This document shows positions 53,015-61,891 of a stretch of DNA of 64,000 nt, piece by piece; the stretch's first letter is position 1, and the number at the start of each line of letters is the position of its first letter. The notes beneath the pieces were generated by a model. That model was not told the DNA's origin and did not search any database. It was given only the letters and a program-made list of their open reading frames with translations. Position numbers and translations under genes: made by a program. The stretch comes from Bathymodiolus brooksi. Taxonomy: Eukaryota; Mollusca; Bivalvia; Mytilida; Modiolidae. The DNA is taken from contig OY804585.1 in assembly GCA_963680875.1 (NCBI GenBank), positions 48,345,085-48,409,084 on the forward strand, written 5' to 3'.

Positions 53015-53063
53015 GATTGCACAGGTAGTTGTTAATCCAACTACCATACGATCACGATAACAA
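53015..53063 (-). mobile_element. V-core SINE (minus strand), head portion beyond the nested insertion
   Basis: TGATTGCACAGGTAGTTG is followed by TTAATCCAACTACCATACG and ATCACGATAA. On the minus strand this is the 5' tRNA-like head (ATCGTATGGTAGTTGGATTA) of the copy interrupted at 52,655. Confidence 0.75.
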
Positions 53064-53343
53064 TTATTTTGGGAGATATATGAATTACGTCTTTGTGTTA
53101 TTAGAAAATCGTTTTTATTGTGTCACGTTTGGACTAATTATCCCATATAAATCACATTGGGAAGAAAAGCTGATATTCTAACTATACAGGAAATTATATT
53201 TTAAAGACAAACAATTATGTCAACCTATAAAGAACGGTATTGTCACATAGTTACTATTATTGAATACAGAAAGGCTATATAATTTACGATGAATTATCGG
53301 TGTAAGTTTGACAAAAACACACATTCCAAAATACAACAAAAAC

Positions 53344-53600
53344 ACGTTCAACAATATTTCAGTTATATCGTGTCAGTTATATCATGGCGGTCAGTTTTAT
53401 TGGTGGAGGAAACTGGAGTACCCAGAGAAAATCACACCTGCCGCAAGTCACTGACAAACTTTATCACATAATGTTGTATCGAGTACACCTCGCCTGAGCA
53501 GGATTTGAACTCACAACGTTAGTGGCGATAAACACTGATTGCATAGGTAGTTGTAAATCCAACTACTATACGATAGCGACCACGACGGCCCGTACATCAA
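53344..53600 (-). mobile_element. V-core SINE (minus strand) with tRNA-like head
   Basis: From its 5' end on the minus strand it has a tRNA-like head (TCGCTATCGTATAGTAGTTG and B-box-like GAGTTCAAATCC). Next come a linker with CAGTGACTTGCGGCAGG, the V block (TTTTCTCTGGGTACTCCAG, TTTCCTCCACC) and a 3' part with GATATAACTG present twice. The 3' tail GTTAAACACC seen in other copies is missing. Confidence 0.75.
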
Positions 53601-53675
53601 TGCAGACCATAATGACTATTGTAGTAATACAATGCTGTTTTTATTAAATAGATCAAACACTAATCTATGAAACAT

Positions 53676-53833
53676 TTAAGGAATATTTGAAATTGTTGAA
53701 CAGGTTATACGATTTAACCTGGTTTGGGTCAGTTTACGCTTAATAAACCGCGAAGCGTTTTATGAAAAGCGTAAGCTGACCCAAACCAGGCTATGCAAGT
53801 ATAACCTGTTCAACAATTTCACATATTCCTTAT
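53676..53833. repeat. Foldback hairpin 2 (about 155 bp, near-perfect arms)
   Basis: The outer arms 53,679-53,709 and 53,800-53,830 are reverse complements with one mismatch in 31. The inner arms, with CCTGGTTTGGGTCAG and its complement CTGACCCAAACCAGG, continue the stem to a loop of about 25 bases around AATAAACCGCGAAGCG. Almost the whole element can fold into one long hairpin. It may be a MITE or a palindromic foldback repeat. No terminal target duplication is certain. Confidence 0.75.
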
Positions 53834-54655
53834 AATTTAATTTTTACAACAAAATGTAATGGTTCCTCGATTTTAATTACGATTATTTCATGTGACTATT
53901 TGAATTTGTCGTTCGCGGATGAACACGTTGGTGAAGTCACAATACCAACCCAGGTTATCGAGTATAACCAAAACCTTCTCCAGGCGGATTAGCCAATCAG
54001 ATTGAAATATTCAAATCAAATTAAATTATTTTTTAATAAATTTATGAAAACGTACAAACAAAGGTTACTTTTTTACTCTCATAACAATCATCCTTTTCAC
54101 ACTGTACGCATATTTTCTTGCTAATTAATATAATCTATCATCATTAACCAGCTTACACATTCATTATGGAATTAACCTTTTCATTTGATATGTTTGTCAC
54201 AATAAGGAAATGTTTAGCAAATTTTGTCTTTAAAATGTCACAGACACAATGATAATCAATAAGGAAGCGCAATGTCTGTCCTTGATCTCAACTATTTTCC
54301 GTAGGTAGTACAAGTGCAATGTAATCCCTAGGTTTATGAAAGCAGCCACGCACAAAAGGAAAGTTTTTTTCTTAAAATGTTTTCTTCCTTTCGTCAATAA
54401 TATCATTGCGTATTTGCCTCGTTCATCATTTAGGCCACTTTAAAATTAAGAAGATTAAATAGATTAATAAGATTTACGCTAATAAACATATAACAAAACC
54501 TAAGAACATCATACATTTAGAAATAGGAATAGAAATGTAACCATAGAAACAACATCAGGTAAAGTAAGAAAGTTGAATTCTTACATTTCCATTATGTAGA
54601 GTCTTGTTCTCTCCAAAGCCGATATCTGTACCTACTATAAAATAACACCCACAGT
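53834..54655. other. Non-coding spacer
   Basis: AT-rich sequence. Near 53,950 there is CCAGGTTATCGAGTATAACC, similar to hairpin 2 sequence, which may be a related fragment. No gene is recognised. Confidence 0.55.
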
Positions 54656-54950
54656 AGTTAGCTATCATTTCCTGTGATCTTTTTATGGTTAAAATACCAG
54701 AATGCAAGCAACAGCAAAGAACTATGACATAATACACGCAAATATGAGATATTGCACACTTTAAATCTGGGCTGTAGTTTTATTACTTTCAGGGAGTGGT
54801 GCAATAATCAACTACCTAGATGTGATATTGCATGGTTTTATGTTAAAAATCAATTTTACCATGGTGTTCCGAGATAAACGGTTAAGCAATCTCATGCTTG
54901 GCGTTGGATTTTTTAACTCGGAAAACCGTGGTATAAATAGTACTTGTATA
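54656..54950 (+). repeat. Dispersed repeat E, copy 1
   Basis: It is homologous over about 280 bp, in the same orientation, to 59,335-59,600. Shared landmarks are GAGATATTGCACACTTTAAA, CGGGCTGTA/CTGGGCTGTA, TTTTATTACT, GTGCAATAAT, GTGATATTGCATGG, TTTAACTCGGAAAA and CGTGGT. ATTGCAC and GTGCAAT lie about 50 bases apart in both, suggesting an inverted-repeat element. The 99-codon frame at 54,822 crosses it and is not credible as a gene. Confidence 0.65.
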
Positions 54951-55244
54951 ACATATGTAACTGGAGACTGGAGACTACTCATACGTTATTCTAGAGCCTG
55001 GTCTCAGTACAGTAATTTTCTGGACATATCTCAGCTGCCGACTCAAAAGCAACTCAAACAAGGTAACAGTGCTCCTAGGTTGCTCCTATGTAAACAAATT
55101 ACGATCGTCACCACGATCTGATTCACCGTTACGAAATAGCCACATCTCAAATTACAATGGATCTTTTACTGTTTACGCAAATGTTTTCGTCACTCTATCA
55201 CTGCCAAGACTTCAACCGAACTTGACTGTATATATGCGTAGCGC

Positions 55245-55400
55245 GGTAGGTGTCTAATAAGAATTAGGAACTGCTTACCCTTCTCGAGTACCTGGGTTCA
55301 TCTCCATTTTTTTTTGGCGGGGGTGTTCGTATTCTTCATCTTTTTATGTTTCTGTGTTGTGTTTTTGTTTGTCTCCGTCCTGTGTCTTGTGTGCCCCGTG
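55245..55400 (+). repeat. Dispersed mussel-type repeat, 5' piece
   Basis: GGTAGGTGTCTAATAAGAAT, then GGAACTGCTTACCCTTCTCG, AGTACCTGGGTTCATCTCC and the following T/G-rich text match the 5' half of the repeat at 20,140-20,360. Confidence 0.6.
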
Positions 55401-55564
55401 TTGCCGGTGTTTCTGGATTGTCCATTCTTGATTGCGCCGTCGTTTTTTTTCTGGTGTTTATTGAATAGCCAGCAAGCAGAATGTTATGAAAGGTAGTTCT
55501 ACAAATTTGCAATGATTACTACTTGTACAATACATAACCAGTTCATACTTATCGCTAGCAAAAA

Positions 55565-56275
55565 CTAGAGGCTCATTGGGCTGAGCCTGTGTCGCTCATC
55601 TTTCATTCTGTTTTGAGGAAACTTAATACAGAACCTTCCACAGATGATTCCTACCAAGTTTCAGTTCATTTGGCCAAGCGGTTTCAGAGGAAATGATTTT
55701 TTTTAGAAATTGACCAATCAGAAACAAGAATTGTCTGTGGCGGCCATGTTTAGTAACGGATAAAAACGAAATGAGCGATCTTTATAGAGGACCCTCCATA
55801 CATGCTTCCTACTAAGTCTCGGTTCATTTGGCAAAACGGTTGCAGAGGAGAAGATTTTTAGAAATCGATCAATCAGAAACAAGAATTGCCTCTGGCGGTT
55901 ATGTTTGTTAATGAATCGGGACGAAATGAGCAATCGTTATAGAGGACCTTCCATAGATGCTTCCGACCAAGTTTCGGTTTATATGGCGAAGCTGTTTCAG
56001 AGGAGATGATTTATTTTAGAAATCAACCAATCAGAAACAAGAATTGCCTGTGGCGGCCATGTTTGTTAATGGATCGGCACGAAATGAGCAATCGTTATAG
56101 ATGCTTCCTGCCAAGTTTCAGTTCATTTGGCTAAGGGGTTTCAGAGGAGAAGATTAAAATGTGAAAAGTTAACGGACGACAGACAACGGACGGCAGACAC
56201 GGACGACGGACGACAGACGCCAAGTGTTGGCAAAAGCTCACTTTGCCTTTGGCAAGGTGAGCTAAAATAATATTA
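55565..56275. repeat. Dispersed bivalve repeat with three internal ~155-bp direct repeats
   Basis: Units of about 155 bp start near 55,625, 55,780 and 55,935, with a partial one near 56,095. Each has CCTTCCATAGATGCTTCC-like text, CAAGTTTCAGTTCATTTGGC-like text, GTTTCAGAGGAGA, then CCAATCAGAAACAAGAATTG and GGCGGCCATGTTTGTTAATG. The right end has CGGACGACAGACAACGGACG followed by AAAGCTCACTTTGCC and GGCAAGGTGAGCT. The GCTCA.../...TGAGC ends and the GGACGAC tract are typical of a repeat common in bivalve genomes, recalled from memory. No transposase is encoded. Confidence 0.7.
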
Positions 56276-57320
56276 TGTAAGTACAGTACCAAACGTCGAC
56301 TTTGCTTTGTCAACGGATATATTTATTTATATATTTGTGTAAAATGTCTATGAATTTTTGTGTATTCGAACTTAATTAAATCCATAAACCTCCCCACAAA
56401 GTTACAACCGATAATATTTCAGTGAATATTTAAAGGCAATAAGAACGCATAAAATAAGTTTTTGCTTGTTTATCAAATTCGATTGGAATTTGATCTGGAA
56501 AAAAAATTGTCAGCTATTAGCATAAAATAAAATAGCACTTAGTACAATAAAATGTTAATAACCTGTTAGATAAATACCTGAGTGGGCAGGTCTGCTTTGC
56601 TTGTTGACACTGGGTTGAGCAGTTGAGGTCATCCTCCCATTTAAAGATTTCACAAAGTTAATGTTATCAGTCTCATTACGTAGTTTTAACTGAAAAAGTA
56701 ATATAATAAATAAATAAATATATCATTAAATAGATACATAAATAAATAAATGTAAACAAAATAAATTGAACAACTGTCACAATAATGGTTAAGTGACAAA
56801 TTCTAACTATGTCGTATTTTGTGTCAAATGTTGGTTTTTATCTATTAATGCAAAATAAAACAGGATTCTCATATTGTGTGAGGAACAAACAAAGTGAAAG
56901 AAAGATCTAGGAGTAAAAAGAAAATGTTAGTGCACACGACACGTTTCTGGACTAACCTTCACCATGTACGCTCAAAGTCGAAAGGTAGGAAAGCCAAATA
57001 ATTAAAAATCTTTAGGAAGCAAATAAACCAAAGGACCTAAACATGATAGCCAATACCGACTATGGTCACCTATGTCTGATAGAGGAACACTTTAGTGTAG
57101 ATTTTGCTTCCAACTAAGTACAAAATGGAAGTCCACGTGTGGACTCCTCTAGCAGAGACGATAACATTGAAGAAGATAACAGATAAATATATTGATGCAA
57201 ATAGTTGATACATAAAGCAAACAGCACCCACTTTACTAAAGATTCATACATATCACTTCATCTTGTAAATTAAATGGGGTTTACATGCGTTTTATTAAGG
57301 CTATTAAGCGTAATATCATT
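56276..57320. other. AT-rich spacer with ATAAATAA runs
   Basis: Contains TAAATAAATAAATA microsatellite runs near 56,710 and 56,740 and a copy of repeat F near 56,930. No gene is recognised. Confidence 0.6.
56930..57020 (+). repeat. Dispersed repeat F, copy 1
   Basis: It matches 60,093-60,175: GTGCACACGACACGTTTCTG, ACTAACCTTCACCATGTACG, CTCAAAGTCGAAA and CCAAATAATT. I recall similar 'CCTTCATCAG.GACGCTCAAA' text near Penelope-like elements of mussels, so it may be an end piece of such an element. That link is weak. Confidence 0.5.
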
Positions 57321-59054
57321 TTGCTGGTATATACATGTGTATGTGTGTCGATTGTTGGTAATATACATGTGTATGTGTGTCGATTGCTGGTATATACATG
57401 TGTATGTGTGTCGATTGTTGGTATATACATGTGTATGTGTGTCGATTGCTGGTATATACATGTGTATGTGTGTCGATTGCTGGTATATACATGTGTATGT
57501 GTGTCGATTGCTGGTATATATACGTGTATGTGTGGCGATTGCTGGTATATACCTGTGTATGTGTGTCGATTGCTGGAATATACATGTGTATGTGTGTTGA
57601 TTACTGGCATATACACGTGTTTGTGTGTTGATTGCTGGTATATACACGTGTATGTGTGTCGATTGCTGGTATATACATGTGTATGTGTGTAGATTGCTGG
57701 TATATACATGTGTATGTGTGTCGATTGCTGGTATATACACGTGTATATGTGTCGATTGCTGGTATATACATGTGTATGTGTGTCGATTGCTGGTATATAC
57801 ATGTGTATGTGTGTCGATTGCTGATATATACATGTGAATGTGTGTTGATTGCTGGTATATACATGTGTATGTGTGTCGATTGCTGGTATATACATGTGTA
57901 TGTGTGTCGATTGCTGGTATATACATGTGTATGTGTGTCGATTGCTGGTATATACACGTGTATATGTGTCGATTGCTGGTATATACATGTGTATGTGTGT
58001 CGATTGCTGGTATATACATGTGTATGTGTGTCGATTGCTGATATATACATGTGAATGTGTGTTGATTGCTGGTATATACATGTGTATGTGTGTCGATTGC
58101 TGGTATATACATGTGTATGTGTGTCGATTGCTGGTATATATACGTGTATGTGTGGCGATTGCTGGTATATACATGTGTATGTGTGTCGATTGCTGGTATA
58201 TACACGTGTATATGTGTCGATTGCTGGTATATACATGTGTATGTGTGTCGATTGCTGGTATATACATGTGTATGTGTGTCGATTGCTGATATATACATGT
58301 GAATGTGTGTTGATTGCTGGTATATACATGTGTATGTGTGTCGATTGCTGGTATATACATGTGAATGTGTGTTGATTGCTGGTATATACATGTGTATGTG
58401 TGTCGATTGCTGGTATATACATGTGTATGTGTGTCGATTGCTGGTATATACATGTGTATGTGTGTCGATTGCTGGTATATACACGTGTATATGTGTCGAT
58501 TGCTGGTATATACATGTGTATGTGTGTCGATTGCTGGTATATACATGTGTATGTGTGTCGATTGCTGGTATATACATGTGTATGTGTGTCGATTGCTGGT
58601 ATATACACGTGTATATGTGTCGATTGCTGGTATATACATGTGTATATGTGTCGATTGCTGGTATATACATGTGTATGTGTGTCGATTGCTGGTATATACA
58701 TGTGTATGTGTGTCGATTGCTGATATATACATGTGAATGTGTGTTGATTGCTGGTATATACATGTGTATGTGTGTCGATTGTTGGTATATACATGTGTAT
58801 GTGTGTCGATTGCTGGTATATACATGTGTATGTGTGTTGATTGCTGGTTTATACACGTGTATGTGTGTCCATTGCTGGTATATGTATGTGTGTTGATTGC
58901 TGGTATATGCACGTGTATGTGTGTCGATTGCTGGTATATACATGTGTGTGTGTCGATTATTGGTATATACATGTGTATGTGTGTCGATTGCTGGTATATA
59001 CATGTGTATGTGTGTCGATTGCTGGTATATACATGTGTATGTGTGTCGATTGCT
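57321..59054. repeat. 31-bp minisatellite array (about 56 copies)
   Basis: The unit is CGATTGCTGG followed by TATATACATGTGTATGTGTG and T. The 21 bases after CTGG alternate strictly between pyrimidine and purine. Variant units (CACGTGTATATG, and CTGATATATACATGTGAATG) recur at 217 bp (seven units) or other multiples of 31, showing higher-order structure. Since three units make 31 codons, stop-free frames of up to 577 codons run along the minus strand. They encode only low-complexity repeats and are not called as genes. Confidence 0.95.
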
Positions 59055-59334
59055 TCGCCAAAATACTAAAAGACACGAATTCGAACGAATGAGAATATCT
59101 TATATAAGATATGTTTAATACAGTATGATTCCCCATAGAGGACTGCGACAGAATATCTCAAAACAAAAGATTAAAATGCCACTGTATAGACTTCATTTAT
59201 ATTCATTTTGTCTCGAGATAACAAAATTAACTCTATCAAAATAAATAGAGAGCGTCTGATTTATTTTTGAGAAAGTAAAGCATGTTCAATGTGAGTAGAT
59301 GTAAATAAATGGAAATGTAACATGAACACATTTT
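59055..59334. other. Non-coding spacer
   Basis: AT-rich sequence with no gene recognised. CCCCATAGAGGACTGCGACA near 59,132 resembles text I have seen in mussel repeats, but I cannot name it. Confidence 0.45.
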
Positions 59335-59600
59335 TTTTCCTTTGATCGTTTTATGGTTTATATGCCAGAATGTAAGCAACAACTAAGAGATATGAAATAA
59401 TACACGCAGATACGGATACGAGATATTGCACACTTTAAATCCGGGCTGTATTTTTATTACTCTTAGAGAGAAGTGCAATAATAAATGAAATATATGTGAT
59501 ATTGCATGGCTCCATGTTACAAATCATTTATATCACGGGTTTCACGTTCAATTGTTTAACTGTTTAACTCGGAAAATCGTGGTGTAAATATTACATATCA
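59335..59600 (+). repeat. Dispersed repeat E, copy 2
   Basis: Same orientation as copy 1 at 54,656. Both share GAGATATTGCACACTTTAAA, TCCGGGCTGTA, TTTTATTACTCTTAGAGAG, AGTGCAATAATA, GTGATATTGCATGG and AACTCGGAAAATCGTGGTGT. Confidence 0.65.
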
Positions 59601-60092
59601 ATAGTGAAAAGTGACTTTGAATATTCAATGAATAACTAAGAAATACTTCCGAAAGTTAACTTTTCTTTCTTAAAACTTCCTTTTGAAACAAACAAGCTGG
59701 GACCTTGGAAGGATATTGACATTAAGTAGATACACTGCTTTACGACAAGTGTAATGTAGTAAATAATGCAAGTCTTATCTATTTATTCTATCAATCATTT
59801 AGAAAAGAAAATAGAAATCCAGATTCTAGCTTGGGACAGGCACAACAATATGGCGGAATTAAACCGTTTATTGCAATCCCAATTACCTCTCTTGATAATA
59901 TGATCCGCAGCGACAAACATATGTATATAAATAAAGCAAAATTTTCAAAAAGTCGCTTCAACTCAAAAGACCATACTATCACAAAATTGAAGGGGGAACA
60001 CTGATACACATTGACAGTAAATATCAGTATCAGTGAATCCTCGTACTTATCTGACTACTGACAATTTTTGACTAACAACGTAGATATCTAAT
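59601..60092. other. Non-coding spacer
   Basis: No gene recognised. The minus frame at 59,791-60,009 (72 codons) has a hydrophobic middle but no family signal and could be chance. Confidence 0.5.
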
Positions 60093-60175
60093 TTAATGCA
60101 CACGACCCGTTTCTGGAATAACCTTCATCAGGTACGCTCAAAATCGAAATATTTGAAAACCAAATAATTTAAGAA
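60093..60175 (+). repeat. Dispersed repeat F, copy 2
   Basis: It matches the copy at 56,930 through TGCACACGACCCGTTTCTGG, TAACCTTCATCAGGTACGCT, CAAAATCGAAA and CCAAATAATT. It abuts the (TAA)n tail of the LINE fragment. Confidence 0.5.
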
Positions 60176-60180
60176 CATTT

Positions 60181-60216
60181 ATGATAATAATAATAATAAT
60201 AATAATAATAATATAT
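60181..60216. repeat. (ATA)n microsatellite, tail of the minus-strand LINE
   Basis: About eleven ATA/TAA triplets, followed on the plus strand by TATTTTATTATAGTCTCAC. On the minus strand this is a polyadenylation-like AATAAA followed by an ATT-repeat tail, the usual 3' end of several LINE families. Confidence 0.8.
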
Positions 60217-60683
60217 TTTATTATAGTCTCACACATCAAATATACATTAGACAAGACAATATATATACACAGTTATCAAAGAATCTGATGCCTGGCCAAT
60301 TTTGACCTAAGAGGCACTTTAATCATATAAAAATACATTATATATGCATGAGATACTGATAAAGAAAAAGATAATCGATTAAAAATATTGTATAAAAAAG
60401 ATATACTGAATAAAACAATAATAATGATAAAGAATTAATCTGGTCCATTTAAAACAGTACAAAATACCGAATAGAAAGAAAACAAAATTTGAATCTTGAC
60501 CATTTAAGAAAAAAAATAATTAAAAACATTTGAAAAACAAAACTAGATAACATTTAGAACTTTATAGTTTTACTTCCAAAATTAATAACTAGCTTTTTGG
60601 AAAAAAAAAAAAAAAATAAATAAAATAAATAGAATTGCATATTCTACACGTACTGAGTAAGGCACGACGCTTCTAATCATATT

Positions 60684-61115
60684 TTACAATAACCCACCTA
60701 GCGCCAATGGTAGTTCATTACAATTAATTAAAAATATAAATTTATCAAGATTTGACTTTAAGCAAAAATTAGTTTCAATAGAAGTAGCCCTATTAAACAA
60801 GGAAAACCTTAAGTCACTATAAATATCACAATCTATTAAAAAATGTACTTCATCTTCTACTGTATTATAGTAAAATGGACAAGTCTTCTCGTTGAGGGGT
60901 ATCGGCGGTTTATTGAATCGACCAGTTTCGATCGCTAACGGTAATGTCCCACATCTAAGTTTACATATATAGCTGCGCAGGTGACGAGGCATAGAATTTA
61001 AAACATAATATTCTGGAACAAGATCCTTCTTGAAATTTCTATAAAGTCTTAGTTTATTGCCATTTACATTTGAATTATCATTCCAAATTTCGGTAAACCA
61101 AAATTTTTTCATCAC
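60684..61115 (-). pseudogene. LINE ORF2 C-terminal fragment, frameshifted
   Basis: The 143-residue open frame has the typical LINE C-terminal pattern: KLRLYRNFKKD, then KLRCGTLPLAIETGRF, then a zinc-knuckle-like stretch ending VEDEVHFLIDC. The knuckle is degenerate, because the second Cys of the usual C-x2-C is Tyr (TCPFYY). Upstream on the minus strand (to about 61,400), related coding text continues in a different frame with stops (for example YWYRNINFLRDRIRQRLEV). The apparent Met start is therefore internal and the gene is broken by at least one frameshift. Its role would have been reverse-transcription-driven transposition. It cannot be active. Confidence 0.7.
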
Positions 61116-61414
61116 AGATACGAATTTTACGCCTCACTTCAATCATAGAAAAGTTTTTTGCTTAATCCTGCATCTATCAATGGTTCCAACGATAAGTCAG
61201 ATAGAAGTTTATATACTTTAAAGTCCCAGGATCTACGTTTACGTTTTGACCTCACTTTAATTTTATGTAAAATACGATGTTGTTCTGTGTTATATAGTTT
61301 ATAATAAATTCGAATAACTTCGAGTCTCTGCCTTATTCGATCTCTTAAAAAGTTTATATTCCGATACCAATATCTTGTCGAAATATATTCCGTCTCTGCA
61401 GAAAAAAATATAAG

Positions 61415-61891
61415 CGATGCATTTTCATATAGTGAAAATGTATAAAGATAAAGAAGTCAAAAATGTCAAGAATTTTTTTGTCAATGTGTGACGTAAAAAT
61501 ATTTTTGACATTTACGTCACCGAATATGGTACTGCTTTGACAACTATTTTACCTATTTTGTTCCTGTATTTAAATACTGTTACAGTGACAGCCGGAACCT
61601 TTGAACCGTAATGAGAGCGGGAGGTTTGGCGCCTTAAAATCTGATTCAACCCACCATTTCGTTAGAAATGCCTGTACCAAGTCAGGGTCATTACGGTTTT
61701 CACAGTTTTCCGGTTGTTGACTGATTTTGTCTGTTTATATAATTATGAGTTTTGACTTTCCCTTTGTAAGATTGTTCGGAGTTCGGTAATTTTGTTATTA
61801 CCTTTATTTACTATAACCATGCCCAATGTCACTGCTGGTGGAATTTTTTTCCCCGAGGTCATTGCAACTTAGTAGCTTTACTTAAGCAATT
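61415..61891 (+). repeat. Upstream repeat and leader of the Penelope-like element
   Basis: 61,415-61,807 matches the inverted copy at 49,924-50,318 almost end to end (about 394 bp each). The leader then reads GTCACTGCTGGTGGAATTTT and CCCCGAGGTCATTGCA. I recognise this from memory as a degenerate form of the mussel repeat 'GCCACTGCTGGTGGACGTTT', found upstream of such elements. An in-frame TAA at 61,883 precedes the ATG at 61,892. Confidence 0.65.

Larger units (their letters stand above)
60181..61414 (-). mobile_element. 3' end of a LINE (non-LTR retrotransposon), decayed
   Basis: The minus strand holds a C-terminal fragment of a LINE polyprotein (60,684-61,115), upstream pieces in other frames up to about 61,400, an AT-rich 3' untranslated part with poly-A/T runs, and an ATT-repeat tail. 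The 5' side is cut at about 61,414, where the Penelope-like element's upstream repeat begins. No endonuclease or reverse transcriptase core is present. Confidence 0.7.

Noticed and set aside
52790..53047. 85-codon minus-strand frame
   Set aside because: It is a translation of the inserted family A SINE including its tRNA-like head.
54822..55121. 99-codon plus-strand frame
   Set aside because: Its first part lies in dispersed repeat E, whose second copy at 59,335 does not keep the frame, so there is no coding constraint.
55314..55496. 60-codon hydrophobic plus-strand frame that looks like a membrane peptide
   Set aside because: It is T/G-rich text of a dispersed repeat read as Phe, Val and Cys. 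The sister copies do not preserve it.
57270..59003. 577-codon minus-strand frame across the 31-bp array
   Set aside because: Three 31-bp units make 93 bases, so a stop-free unit gives an endless frame with a YTCIYQQSTHIH-type repeat. It is low complexity and other frames are open too.
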